Program-made: the position numbers and the translations under genes
Part shown: positions 44,160 to 54,587 of the stretch, in pieces
How positions within the stretch are numbered: the stretch's first letter is position 1
How the letters are laid out: each line of letters opens with the position of its first letter
The notes under the pieces: generated by a model
Told to the model about the DNA's origin: nothing
Database searches by the model: none
What the model saw: the letters and a program-made list of their open reading frames with translations, nothing else
Source of the DNA: Sciurus carolinensis
Taxonomy: Eukaryota > Chordata > Mammalia > Rodentia > Sciuridae
Direction of reading: 5' to 3'
Length of the DNA stretch: 64,000 bases
Assembly (NCBI RefSeq): GCF_902686445.1
Contig: NC_062226.1
Span: 17,022,001 to 17,086,000, forward strand

Positions 44160-44425
44160 GAAGCATTGTGGTTAAGAAAATGGACTTTATAGACAGACAG
44201 GTCTGATTTCTGGTTCTGGCAAAGCTGCTTATTAGCCTCGTGACTTAGGGCAAATGATTTACCTTGGCTTGAAGCCTGTTTCGTAAAGTGTAAAATTGCA
44301 ATAGTCATTGTAAATATTTCATAAGATTGTTATGAAGCTAAATGACTTCACACCTATTGAGTGTTTAGTGCAATGCCTGGTACCTAATAAGGACCCAATA
44401 ATTATGTTAACTCTTGAGATTTTAA
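44160..44425 (+). repeat. MIR copy, near full length
   Basis: CATTGTGGTTAAGAAAATGG (MIR start), GACAGGTCTGATTTCTGG, GTGACTTAGGGCAAATGATT, TTTCGTAAAGTGTAAAATTG, TGCAATGCCTGGTACC. Confidence 0.75.
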
Positions 44426-44730
44426 TAAGCAAAATAGATACAAGCAGAAGCACTCCAGATGAAGTAGGCAAGAATTGGAACTACACAGGGGGATCCAGGG
44501 AGCACCCATGACATCACAAAACACCATTTAATAGCTCCTGATCTAAGCCAACATTTGGAAACCAAGATCCAGAATGCTCACAGCCCCCAATCACACCTAA
44601 TGTTAAAATTAACATCTCCCTCGCCCCATCAGGGTTCTTACTGAGCTACTGTCACTTGATGACTGTGTGATAGTCCTCCTTCCCGCTGGCCCTTAAAGTC
44701 ACAGCCCTGAAACAGCTTCTGTGGTTCAAA
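44426..44730. other. Unassigned DNA
   Basis: Nothing recognised. Confidence 0.35.
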
Positions 44731-44731
44731 C

Positions 44732-44812
44732 ACTTTTTTTTCCCCCAGAGGGGATTAAACTGCGCTAGACCCTGGGTGCATGCATGAGGCACCCCCTGCA
44801 GTCAGTTCCCAG
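44732..44812 (-). repeat. Possible degraded ID/dID SINE end
   Basis: T-run, then CCCCCAGAGGGGATTAAACTG and GACCCTGGGTGCATGCATG resemble a reversed ID-like tail ('CCAGGGATTGAACCC..'), much diverged. Confidence 0.3.
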
Positions 44813-45220
44813 CGGGGTGAAAGTGTCCTGAACTTGCACTTCTAGCATTTCCTGCTCCCTTCCTGTGCCTTCCACAGCTCACAGCCGGAGGGGGAATGAG
44901 TCATTTGGTTAAAAATAAAAACACTACCATCCTTCCCTCTAATGGCTTTGTTCATGATCACTGCAGGCTGGCACTGATATGGATTCCAAGCAGCCAGGGA
45001 CAGCCAGTGGGCAGCCCAGGAAGCTGGGCTACCAGAGATTTGTCATCACCTTTGCTTTGTTGAAACGCAGGAATCCAGCCAGCCCTGCCTTGCCTTGGCT
45101 GTGGGTGATTTAAGTGTCTGAACTTCACTGGTACAAGGTAGAAGGAATAGCCAGGTTCCGGAAGAGAAGGACTGTGATATACTCAGGAGTCCCAAAGTCG
45201 GAGGATAGAAAATAAAATTC
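44813..45220. other. Unassigned DNA with an AP-1-like site
   Basis: GAATGAGTCATTTGG (AP-1 core TGAGTCA at 44898-44904) followed by an MEF2-like TTAAAAATAAAAA. Otherwise nothing recognised. Confidence 0.35.
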
Positions 45221-45224
45221 ACAG

Positions 45225-45340
45225 CCCACAAGGAGCTAACCCAATCCCTTCATTTGACCAAGACTCAGAAATGCAGAGTAACTTATTTAAGGCCACTTAG
45301 TGGAGAGCAAGAGAAGCGAGACACGGGTTCTGTGCTACCA
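45225..45340 (-). repeat. MIR fragment
   Basis: GACCAAGACTCAGAAATGCAG, AGTAACTTATTTAAGGCCAC, CACGGGTTCTGTGC. Confidence 0.6.
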
Positions 45341-45605
45341 TGTGTATAAGTGCTATTGCTACTAGTACTTCTCTTTGCTGTTCCCTGCACTATGCTAGAT
45401 GCTCTGTGTTAATTTTCTCATTCAGTCAACAAAACCATTCTGTGAGGTACACATTGTTATTCTCTTCATTAAACAGAACAGAAAAACTACAATTTAGAGA
45501 GGTTATTTGCCTAAGCTCCACCAAAGAGCGTGAGGTGAAGAGGTGTAGGTAGTGAATTCATTTGAGCCCAGAGCCGGGTTCTCAAGCACTGGCCTCAACA
45601 TTTGA
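45341..45605 (-). repeat. MIR copy, second in a row
   Basis: TAATTTTCTCATTCAGTCAAC, TTCTGTGAGGTACACATTG, TTTAGAGAGGTTATTTGCC, CCCAGAGCCGGGTTCTC. It abuts the previous MIR in the same orientation. Confidence 0.65.
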
Positions 45606-45735
45606 GGATTTATTTGCTTAGGTATGTGCTGAGTGATGAGGATCATGCCTCATTAATTATGGAATCCCCAGTTCATAGCATAATACCTGATCAGGAACAG
45701 GCAGCCTGCAAATACTCATTGAGTTAATGTGTGAA
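45606..45735 (+). repeat. L2 3'-end fragment
   Basis: TGAGGATCATGCCTCATTAAT, CCCCAGTTCATAGCATAAT ACCTG and GCAAATACTCATTGAGTTAATG follow the L2 terminus. Confidence 0.5.
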
Positions 45736-45940
45736 GACCATGACATTTGCTCCATTAGGAGCAGTGTTTCTTCTGATCCAGGTATTGGCTGCTATGAAAT
45801 CTTGCTTAGGATCTCTTCTTCCTATAAGCTTGGGGCAGCCTATCTCATCATTTTCCATCAGACCCAGCCTACATCTCAAATATGATCAATCCAGGGAGAA
45901 GAAATAAACATCATGTTTGAATTGGATGTTAATGAAGCCA
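45736..45940. other. Unassigned DNA
   Basis: Nothing recognised. Confidence 0.35.
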
Positions 45941-45944
45941 TGAC

Positions 45945-46065
45945 ATGAGTCTTGGTTCTGCTGTGTGACTTTGGAGAAGTTACTCATCTTTGCTGGACCT
46001 CAGTTTACTCTGTGTAAGGAAACCCAATGATTTGAGAGGCTCCATCCAATGTGAGCTTTATCTCA
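45945..46065 (+). repeat. MIR fragment
   Basis: CTTGGTTCTGCTGTGTGAC, TTTGGAGAAGTTACTCATC, GGACCTCAGTTTACTC. Confidence 0.65.
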
Positions 46066-46730
46066 GCGTGTGTACAGCAACCTTCTCAGTCTCTGCATGA
46101 CGGACAGCTCGGATTGGGTATGTCTTTGTTTCGGGAACTTGAAACAGGCTGTGGTTTGAAACAGACTCAGCAGCATCCTCAGTCTCTACCTCGCAGGTGC
46201 CAGTAGCTCTTCCCCCATTGTGACAAATGAAAATGTTTCCAGACGTGGTCAAGCCCCAGTGTGAACAACCCAGAATCTGCCCTGACTTTGACATCATCTA
46301 GCTCAATATCCCTGGGGAGGTTCCTTGCTTTCTTGTCCTGATCCCTCACATGTAAAAGCCAGAGGGAGGTACATTCTATATGGCCAGGATGGTTGAGCCA
46401 TGAATGTGCTCCAGCTGTGATCCTTTCCTGCCTGTGGCAGAGGTGGACTTAATGACCAGTTGAGAGAATTGGTGCTAAGTGCTTTGGTGCAGGTATGTGC
46501 CAGTCGGAACCCACTATTTGGGCAAAGGGCAGGGTGGGGCAGGGAGAGAATATTATGTTCACTCGATTTGTAAAGCCTCACAAATCATATTTTCAACATA
46601 AGAATATCGTGTAAGCCCCATTTCAAACCGTCCATCAGTCCCAGATACCCACACTCCAAATTCTTTACCATCATGTTCATGATTTGAATCCCTCCTAATT
46701 CCTTTTCTCACTCTTTTCTTGATAGTTGGT
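46066..46730. other. Unassigned DNA
   Basis: Two minus-strand frames (46058-46297, 46303-46581) lack domain signals. Confidence 0.4.
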
Positions 46731-46734
46731 TAAA

Positions 46735-46751
46735 TAGAAAAATAGACACAT

Positions 46752-46793
<42 letters not shown>

Positions 46794-46905
46794 CAATAGA
46801 AAATAGATGATGGTGTTGGTTGATATATATTTAGATGGATAGACAAGTATATAGAGGTATTCCACTGGCTCTGTCTCCCTGGAGAATCCTAAGTGATATA
46901 TTAGC
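46735..46905 (-). mobile_element. MLT2-type LTR 5' end with microsatellite expansion
   Basis: On the minus strand it reads TTAGGATTCTCCAGGGAGAC, AGAGCCAGTGGAATACC, then a TATA-rich run, the start of an MLT2-type ERVL LTR. The TAGA array at 46753-46793 sits where MLT2 LTRs carry ATAG/TATA-rich sequence. Confidence 0.6.
46753..46793. repeat. (TAGA)n microsatellite
   Basis: About ten uninterrupted GATA/TAGA units; expected to be polymorphic. Confidence 0.97.
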
Positions 46906-47082
46906 TGTCATTATCATCAACGATGTTCACATATAATCCGTTTAGTTAGCTACACATGCCAGGAACTGTGCTAAGCTATAGAATCAGACATCACTGCCCC
47001 CATGAGACTAGAGGACTTGGTTCTATGTTTTCCTGCTATATGGTTATGAGCTCCTCTTTGGGAAATGAGCATAATATGGGAG

Positions 47083-47493
47083 TTACTCAGCTTTTCATTG
47101 CTGTGACCAAAATACCCAACAAGAACTTCTTAGAGGAGGAAAACTTATTTTGGCTCATGATTTCAGAGGTTCAGCACATGGTCAGCTGACTGCATTGCCC
47201 TGGGCCTGAAGTGAGGCTGAGCATCATGGGAAAGGGCCCAGCAGCAGGAAGGTACTCAATTCGCAGTGTCTAGGAAGCAGGGGGCAGAGAGGAACTGGGG
47301 GACAAGGTAAGATCTCTAAGGGCACACCCCCAGTGACCTATCTTCCTCCATCCATGCCCCGCATGCCTATGGTTACCACCCCTTAGTCCATTCAAATTAA
47401 AATTGTCAGATTAGGTTATGGCGCTCATATCTAATCATTTCACCTCCTACGGTAACACAGGAGTTGGGGTGTGTCTCATATCCAAACCACAGT
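47083..47493 (-). mobile_element. LTR, ERVL-MaLR class, minus strand
   Basis: On the minus strand it starts GACTGTGGTTTGGATATGAG and ends near AGCTGAGTAA. Landmarks shared with other copies: GAAATGATTAGATATGAGCG, and, on the plus strand, GCTGTGACCAAAATACC and GAGGAGGAAAACTTATTTTG. About 410 bp, a solo LTR as far as I can see. Confidence 0.75.
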
Positions 47494-47998
47494 CGTATGC
47501 CTTCTCCCTCTGCCTCAGATGTCCTGCCTATCAGAGGCTGGAAGTGGAGGAGCCCTTTCTAAGGTTATTTGTGGTGGAATCAAGGAGAATATCACCAGAT
47601 GTGTAGACTGTAAGCATCCCAGAATCAGATTTTTTGTCTGTTTCCTCCTCTGCTGTATATTCCATGCCTCTAGTATGGATGAATGAATGAGAGATTCTAC
47701 CTTCCCAGTGGCCAGCATGGAAAACCAGCATCCCTTCTACCCATGCTCCATCATGCAAGGAAATCAAAACACATCCAAACATGGAGAATGATTTTTCTAT
47801 GAATTCCTCTGGAACCACTCATTTCAGATTTCCTTGGGGGAACAGGACCTCTGACCAACACAATCTCCTGCAAAACACACGACATAAAACCGGAGCTACT
47901 TGAGTTGAGGTGTGTGCCTGGTGAAGGGGTTGTAGGTTCCAAAGAGCCCTGTCTTAATACTGCTTCATCCACCTTTCCCTGCCTTCCTTCCTTTTCAC
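47494..47998. other. Unassigned DNA
   Basis: Several overlapping frames on both strands; none recognised. Confidence 0.4.
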
Positions 47999-48023
47999 TT
48001 TCTTTTCTTTTCTTTTCTTTTCT
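47999..48023. repeat. (TTTTC)n tract
   Basis: Five near-perfect pentamers. Confidence 0.85.
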
Positions 48024-48590
48024 GTAGCTTTTCTTTAAACCCTTGAGTCCCTGAGAATTCAGTTTTAAGAGAATCAGCCATAAATACATGGAGCACAAGT
48101 TTGGTGTTGTCCAGAGGGGCAGTTGAGTCTTCTGTTTCTGATTCACTGAACGTTATTTCCCTCCTCCATGCCTCAGATTTCTCATGGCTGAAATTGGAAA
48201 GGTGGAGCTATATTGAGTGATCCTGCCAAGCATAATAGTCTAGAACAAATAAAAGAGGCAATCTGTAACCTACCTGCTTCTTCCTCTCTTGAAACGTTCC
48301 CTTTTATCCTATCCTGTTGCCCGAACCCTGAAGAAACCAAGGGCCAAGGGAGACCCACGGGCATGTATTCAGAGGGCAGCAGCAGTAACCAAGGAACGTT
48401 GTGGGGTGACCGAGACAACCCAAGCTCTCTAGTGGTGCAACCTGGTGTCCACATAATGTGATAAGAAATGGCAACAAAAGACCTGAAGCTGTGATAGCAG
48501 ACGGGACCCTACGTGGAGCTCAAGTGAATGGAAGCACAGTGACTGGGTCAGGTTCCAGGCAATTGAAGTACATATCAGTGTCTGTTTCCC
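48024..48590. other. Unassigned DNA, possibly L1-derived at its end
   Basis: No gene. Sequence from about 48550 may be L1 3' region given the L1-tail-like sequence that follows. Confidence 0.35.
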
Positions 48591-48599
48591 AACTAATTC

Positions 48600-48661
48600 C
48601 AGAACAGCATTCAAACATCGTCTGGCCACCATGTATGTATGATATGTCAGTACAGTCCACT
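48600..48661 (+). mobile_element. L1 3' tail, first part (interrupted)
   Basis: GGCCACCATGTATGTATGAT then ATGTCAGTACAGTCCACTG resembles the end of rodent L1 3' UTRs. The tail resumes at 49437 after two later insertions. Confidence 0.5.
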
Positions 48662-48872
48662 GCCGGGTGCAGTGTCGCATGCCTGTCTTCCCAGAGACCC
48701 GGGAGGCTGAGGTAGGCTATTGAGAGTTCAAACCCAGACCCAGCAACTTGGCGAGGCCCTAAGCAACTCAGTGAGACCCTGTCTCTCACAAAATACACGA
48801 AAGGACTGTGGATGTGGCTCGGTGGTTCAACACCCTGGGTTCAATTACGGGTATCAAAAATAAAAATATATA
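48662..48872 (+). mobile_element. B1-dID type SINE, plus strand
   Basis: GCCGGGTGCAGTGTCGCATG, GAGAGTTCAAACCCAGACCC, AGCAACTTGGCGAGGCCC, a linker AAAATACACGAAAGG, then the ID-like half GGATGTGGCTCGGTGGTTC and GTTCAATTACGGG, and an A/T-rich tail (AAAAATAAAAATATATAT). It inserted into the L1 tail. Confidence 0.85.
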
Positions 48873-49436
48873 TGTTATGGGGCACAACTTAAGAACAGAC
48901 CAATCACCACTGAGAAGTCCAAATTTGACAGTCTTTTTTAAGCTGGCCGGCTGACTGTCTCACACAATGCCCCAAGAAATGGCTATTGGGAGAACAACCC
49001 CGACCACAGGGTTGTAGGGGTTCTTATACCAAAAATCACATCAGTCATTAAGTGTCTGTTGCTATGACTCAAAATTACACATTAACATCATGAAATCAAT
49101 GACAGAGGGGGAAGTGGGTCAAAATGACCCTTACCTAGGTACAAACTAAAGAATGGTTACTAACATCCACACAATCACTGTTCACATGGTACATTGTTTA
49201 GGAGCAATAGGGATCAAAATAGAGCAGTTCTTTACTACATAGGAGTTGCTATTGTATATTATTAAACATGTCACACCAAGTAACTGACAATGGGCACAGA
49301 GATGGGGTGTTCCCATGGGAGAAGCTTATTTCCTACATAACATGGAGTCTCAGAGCAGAATGGAGCCTGTTTAGTCATTTCCCTTAGAGTCTGGCCTAGA
49401 ACATTCTCATGGAGTCAGATCTGTTAACCCATCACA
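48873..49436 (-). mobile_element. ERV LTR (class not assigned), minus strand, 564 bp
   Basis: Reading on the minus strand it starts TGTGATGGGTTAACAG and ends GCCCCATAACA, so TG...CA ends. It holds a plausible core region (TTTTTGGTATAAGAACCCC) and CAGCTTAAAAAAGACTGTC near the 3' end. It is not MaLR or MLT2 in sequence; layout suggests an ERV1 or ERVK type LTR. It lies directly after the A/T-rich SINE tail. Flanks TATATAT / ATACATAT may hold a short duplication, not clear-cut. Confidence 0.6.
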
Positions 49437-49497
49437 ATACATATTCTACTGTCAGGTCATGTATAACTAAAAAGAACAAATAAAAAATTTTTTAAAA
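49437..49497 (+). mobile_element. L1 3' tail, second part
   Basis: ATACATATTCTACTGTCAGG then TCATGTATAACTAAAAAGAA and a CAAATAAAAAATTTTTT end continue the L1 tail begun at 48600. ATACA..TCTACTG repeats the GTACAGTCCACTG before the SINE, as expected of a target duplication. Confidence 0.55.
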
Positions 49498-50425
49498 ATA
49501 ATCTAGCCAGAAGCTGCACCCTGGCTCCCATGGGCCAGGACTGAGAAGAGTTGAATAGTTGTATTTTCCTTCTTTTCATTATCTCATTTGTATCAGATGA
49601 ATATTTTATACGTTCTCTTGGCTGTGATGAGATCTACTTTCTTAGGATGCTCTTTTCTGCCACATGAATGTACACAGCTCCTCTTGGACTGTTGTTTTGT
49701 CTTAAAATTTCTAATATCTTGCTATTTTGTTTCTGGGTGCCAGGGTGTCAGTAAGCTTATCTTCCAAATCATGCTTCTGTTACTCTTGAAATGATCTTAA
49801 ACAACTTCAATAAGCCTTAGATTTCATACCCATTATTCTTTCTTGGTCTGGTTCCCAAGTTTGTGAGATAATCAAATTATTCTATAAATTTTCAAGTGCA
49901 TTACAAACTACAAAGATATCATTCAAATGTTAATGCTTTTGTGGTCTAAATAGCTATTTACATTTCCCAAACCCTTTCATCTCCAGTCATTTTCCAAATT
50001 GGGTGCCAGGGAAGTCTAGTTCTATGAAATGAAAATGAGAGCGCTCTAGGGATAGAAGTGCACAGAAGAAATAAAACAGAATTTTCAATTATGCAAATGT
50101 ATTTATGCAGACCTTCTCAGTGCCTTTAAGCTAGAAATGTTTTCTACCGCAGAAGCTTTTTTCCCCTTTCCTTTCCTTTTCTCCTGGGAATCACTTATCT
50201 TCATTTCCTGGAACTAATTTAACAAGAAATAAAATTTGGGGAACTACTGATCTATACCACCTTTTTTCAAGAGAGATGCATTATAATGACCACTTTCAAA
50301 ATAAAAAAATTAAAAGTCAGGAAATCTAAGAAGTTAAGGCACAAAATTAGAAATTAGGTCACTTTATTTTATTCTGGACTCTGTAGTTGTTTCTCCTTGT
50401 ATATTTTTTACTCTGATTTTTTTTT
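49498..50425. other. Unassigned DNA
   Basis: T-run at 50418-50427. No gene recognised. Confidence 0.4.
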
Positions 50426-50429
50426 TTAA

Positions 50430-50600
50430 AGCCTTTACCTGGTAACTTGCCAGAAATGCAAATTCTCATTTCCCTCCCAAGGCCTACAGAGACAGAAATT
50501 CTGGGGAAAGTCTTGGCAACTTTTGTTTTAACAAAGACTCCAAAGTGAGCCTGACACATGCTAAAGATTCAGAATCACTCATTCTGAATTACTGATTTAG
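50430..50600 (+). mobile_element. MER5-type remnant
   Basis: TTACCTGGTAACTTGCCAG, AAATGCAAATTCTCATTTCC, GACAGAAATTCTGGGG, TTGTTTTAACAAAGACTCC, ACATGCTAAAGATTCAGAATC in MER5 order. Confidence 0.65.
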
Positions 50601-50734
50601 TTACTTGTTAATAGTGCCCTCTTTCAATTCCATATGTCCCCATTTGGACAATAAATTGGATGATTGCATTAAACATCGCTATGCTGGTTAAAATATTTTG
50701 ATATATAATTACGTTCATTTTGGTAAATAGCAGC

Positions 50735-50785
50735 TGCATGCATACACACACAAACACACTCACACTCACTCACATACACAAATCT
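50735..50785. repeat. (CA)n / (CACT)n imperfect microsatellite
   Basis: ATACACACACAAACACACTC then ACACTCACTCACATACACA. Confidence 0.85.
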
Positions 50786-51005
50786 TAACACCCAGTCCCA
50801 CTCTCCTGGCCTGTACTGGATCTCTGGACACTGAAGAATTAAGGGTTGGCACCCCAGAACACCTGTATCCTCTCTGGGCAGGATCCCTTCTGAACCATCA
50901 CTGACCTTATTGTGGCAATTAAATCATGGCCATATCAAGTGCTTAGCACAGAATCTACTGTACAGAAAGAACCCAACAGATGAGCGTTCTTTACCAATGT
51001 TTCCT
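50786..51005. other. Unassigned DNA, weak MIR trace
   Basis: ATCAAGTGCTTAGCACAGAATC near 50935 could be the MIR/L2 3' part. Confidence 0.35.
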
Positions 51006-51009
51006 TACA

Positions 51010-51500
51010 TCACCTTCTCTGTGCCATAAACAGGTAGGTTTGGCATTAGAAAGTACAGAAGACAGCAATGGCCTCTGCTTCATAGAGCTCATGATCCTAC
51101 TGGGGCCACTGACCACAAGCAACGGTGGTACAGAGTGACCTCGGCATTGGTGGGACAAGGCAGATGGCCTTGCACCCACAGAGGTGGGCAGCAGTGAGAG
51201 GTGGGGAGGTGAGGATAGGGAAAATCTGCAGGCAGAAGCAATGGCACCTGGAAAAATCCAGAAGATGAGCAGAGTGCAGCACATCTGGGGAAAGGAAGTG
51301 ACTTGGACTGACTGGCGTTTACTGCAGTCAGGAGAAAAATGGGGAATAATAATGATGATAAGAAATGAATCTGTTGATGTTGACGGGGCCTGATCATCAG
51401 GAACAGAAATTATTTAGAGGGCAATGGGGAGCCATGGAAGGATTCTTAGCAGAGGAGCAGCACGTTTGCAGTGGTGTCATGAAGCTTGTTCTGGTCATCC
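51010..51500 (-). repeat. L2-like copy
   Basis: GCAATGGCCTCTGCTTCATAG, AGCTCATGATCCTACTGGGG and later GGGGAGCCATGGAAGGATTC, TTAGCAGAGGAGCAGC are typical of L2-related copies. This accounts for overlapping frames of 60-102 codons here. Confidence 0.45.
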
Positions 51501-52370
51501 TCCCTCTGTGCATCACTGAGGGAAGACTCGAGCTAGGAACGAATACCAATACTAACCAGTGTTTCCCTGGCCAAGGGGAGCAGGGTGGGTATGGAACCGT
51601 GTTATCTGCAACTACATTTGTTGACTTTTTCTATAAAGTTACAAAATAAAATATTTATTGTTTTCTCTTTCACCATACATCATTGGATTTTGCTTTAGAA
51701 AACAACATGATAGCCTGGGCGCTCTGATCTCCAAATGGGATCTTGCTTTCATTGTCTGTGCTATCTTTATCATCCAGGCCTAAATCCTCGGTTTAGGTCT
51801 CTAACAGACAGAACCTATATTATCCCATGGAGTATTATCTGAATATCTGTATGACATGATTGCTAATGAAGTTATTTTGTTTCTCCTTTGATCTGCCAGT
51901 TAGGCCAGGTAAAAGCAGAAATCGAGGCACAGGGAGAGTTGAGCATGTTCCTGCAGGTGCCAGGATACCTGGGCTTTTGTCTCTGAATTTCTGACCCTGG
52001 CCACTTTACTACGCTGCCCTCCACCCATGCATCACCCTGTCAAGGGGACAATGAGTGAGCTGAGAGTTGAGAGAAGACTTATGTGAGGGTTTGAAATGGG
52101 TTGCTATGTTCTGTCCAGGCCATCTGTGTTTTGCCTAGGCTCAGGACAAGAAATCCCAGGAAGGAGAAGGAGGAGGGAGAAAGAGAGGTGGGAGGGACAC
52201 ACTCAGCGTCCCCTCCCAGTACTGCGGGGCAGTGCCACAGCAGAGCCAGAGGACTCGTTCCACCAGACCCACGGTTCTGAGGGGGCATCTCACCACCCCA
52301 AACTGCCCCAGCTCAACCTTTTTCTGGAGATAGGAAGAAGGGAGAGAGGGTCAAAAACACTGTAGGAAGA
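51501..52370. other. Unassigned DNA
   Basis: No gene recognised. Confidence 0.4.
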
Positions 52371-52374
52371 GCCC

Positions 52375-52530
52375 TGGGTTGGGCCCGTTCTGCTGTTCAC
52401 TAACTGGGCCACTGTGTCACCAGCTCCAAGCCTCAGGTTCCTATGTGTAAATGAAGACAATGGTGACACCTACCTCCCAGGGTTACAACAAGGATCATTA
52501 AGGGAGTTAATGAAATAATGACTATAATGC
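52375..52530 (+). repeat. MIR copy
   Basis: GGCCACTGTGTCACCAGCTCC, AAGCCTCAGGTTCCTATGTG, GACACCTACCTCCCAGGGTT, ATTAAGGGAGTTAATG. Confidence 0.65.
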
Positions 52531-52534
52531 TCTT

Positions 52535-52850
52535 CCTTCAAACTGCTGAACACCCCCTGGCCACCCCCACCCCCACTGTCAGCCTACACCAGGATGTCTA
52601 GTCTCTGCAGGGCTGTCCCTGTCCTTCAACCCTGTTCCCTCTTGTCCTTCCTATCCCCTTTCTGGCTTTATTTCTCCCTGCAGAACATACCTTCATCTAA
52701 TAAAGCGGATATTCTGCTTGTTTATTCACGTGTCTCCTCCTTTCATAGGAAACCAAGGATGAATGGTCTGTCTGTTTTGTTTATCATTCTATTTCCAATT
52801 CCAAGAACAGGACCTGGCACAAAGTTAAGCAGAGAATTGGTGTAAGTTGA
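52535..52850 (+). repeat. L2 3'-end copy
   Basis: CTTCCTTCAAACTGCTGAACACC, GTCTGTCTGTTTTGTTTATC, ATTCCAAGAACAGGACCTGG CACA are the L2 terminal blocks. A C-rich stretch CCACCCCCACCCCCACTG lies at 52561. Confidence 0.55.
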
Positions 52851-53110
52851 CTGAAGAATCAGTGCAAATGTGTCAGTTTTTTTTATGTTTTCCAAACTAT
52901 TTGTTATATTACCAGAATCAGGAAAAAAAAAATTTTTTTAACTATAAGGAATAGTGTCTTACTAAAAATAAATGAAAGTCAAGTCTATAAAAATGCAAAA
53001 TAAAATGCAAAAGCAATTATGGAAAAACGTCCTGCTTAATCTTCCTCTTTCCACTTCCTCCTCAGAGGTGGCCTCTGTTTACTCCTAGCAGCCACAGGTG
53101 TGTAAACATA
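52851..53110. other. Unassigned DNA
   Basis: A/T-homopolymer-rich near 52923-52940. Nothing else recognised. Confidence 0.4.
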
Positions 53111-53114
53111 CACA

Positions 53115-53265
53115 TATAGTACGAACACTTTCACAGCACACACTACATGCCTGGCACAGCTCTGAACATCAGTTCTTTTATTTTCTTCAAGGACATCGTA
53201 AGATAGGAGCCATTTCTATCCTGACTTAGAGACAAGGAAACAGAGTCAGAGTTGCCTTTTCTTTA
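53115..53265 (-). repeat. MIR fragment
   Basis: ACTACATGCCTGGCACAGC, GACATCGTAAGATAGGAGCC, CTTAGAGACAAGGAAACAG AGTCAGAGTTGCC. Confidence 0.6.
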
Positions 53266-53735
53266 ATATATAAATGGGACCAGGCAAAACCTATTAGGTC
53301 ACATGTTCTTTGTTTCAGTTCAAACCCATCGTAGTTAGTAACCTTGACATTAAAGCTCAGGATCCAGCTGTTCTTCCACAACCACTTCAGAGTAATATAG
53401 CACTTTAATTTCACCCCAGCCACTTACTGGCTTTACAATCTTGTCCTCAGCCTCCTCTGAATTGTGTGACCTCAAAACACTTTCTCTTAACAGTCCATGA
53501 TTTTGCTCTGCCAGCATGTACCTAGCCCTTCCCTCTGGGACTCAGTGCTGGGCAACCTCCTCCACTGTTCAACCCACTTATGAATTCCAATCCCCTTTGA
53601 GTTTTTATTTGCACCACTATTTGATTCCTTCCTCCCTGTACCAAGGAATGGATCACTTTCCACTAATAGGAATATTGGAAGACGGAAAGAGAATATCTTC
53701 AATCTTTAAAGTGAGCAGATGCCCAAGGGAGCCAA
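53266..53735. other. Unassigned DNA, MIR trace at 53400-53470
   Basis: CCACTTACTGGCTTTACAATC near 53419 is MIR-like. Confidence 0.4.
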
Positions 53736-53739
53736 GCAC

Positions 53740-53870
53740 GGGGAGAAATTTTTGCTATTGCTGCTTATTCGACGGTGCTTCCATACAAATCAGTCAACCT
53801 CTCTGAGCCTCCAGTTTCTCGTGTGTTAAATGATATAGCTCCCACCTTTTTTCTCATGTGTCTGAGGTCT
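53740..53870 (+). repeat. MIR fragment
   Basis: CAGTCAACCTCTCTGAGCC TCCAGTTTCTCG and GTTAAATGATATAGCTCCC. Confidence 0.55.
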
Positions 53871-54587
53871 AATATTTTGGGAGAATCTACATAATCATAA
53901 TGAGGTCCAACAATCTCTCACAGTCATGGAGTGATTTACAACTTAACACAGTACTTACCAAAGAGAGTTATTTCTTAGACTTAACACATTGCAGGGGTGA
54001 GCCTTGTGGATGAATATATCTAGTATTTCCCAAACTCTGCTTCACACTCCCTGGCAAGGAAAGCCCAAGAGGTGTAATGGCAGTCCATGAACTCTTTCCA
54101 ATATTTCAAAAATGCTAACGGGAATCATATATTTCCCCAATAAAAGCAGACTTTAATTGCTTTTGGTGGGAATTATATCAACTAAAATCGGTACTTATTG
54201 GAAAGCTAATTATCCTTTATAAAAGTAACTTCTTAGACATACCTCTTGAAATGTTGGGGTCTATAGAGAAAGTGTTGCAGAAGGAAAAATTAATAGTAAA
54301 ATTATGGGAGCCCTGACCACAGAAATTCCCACATTTTATACCTGAGGAAGGTGGAGCCAAAAGAATCAAGTTTGCCCTGAAATTGTCACCACTCTTCTTC
54401 ACCATTCCTTTCTTAGATGAAGCCTCACCTGTCCTCTGCTGGACTTAGGCACCAGTGTCCTGGCTTGTCTTGGTTGGTACTGTCCTCTCCCGTCTGTTCT
54501 TCAAATTGCAACTGGAGTGACCCCTTTGATATCACCCCCCTATACCCTGCTTCACCGTGATTGGTTGACATTCTCTGGTGATTTCTG
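53871..54587. other. Unassigned DNA before the MaLR element
   Basis: A MER5-like trace (TATTTCCCAAACTCTGCTTC) near 54022. No gene recognised. Confidence 0.4.

Noticed and set aside
46753..46793. TAGA array considered as a GATA-factor cluster
   Set aside because: Tandem microsatellite; the repeated GATA cores are a by-product of the repeat unit.
47531..48146. Two overlapping minus frames of 95 and 131 codons
   Set aside because: No domain; the upstream part is low-complexity (TTTTC)n read as lysine/arginine/glutamate.
52551..52578. Possible G-quadruplex on the minus strand (C-rich stretch)
   Set aside because: Three long runs only within a short span; not a standard four-tract motif.
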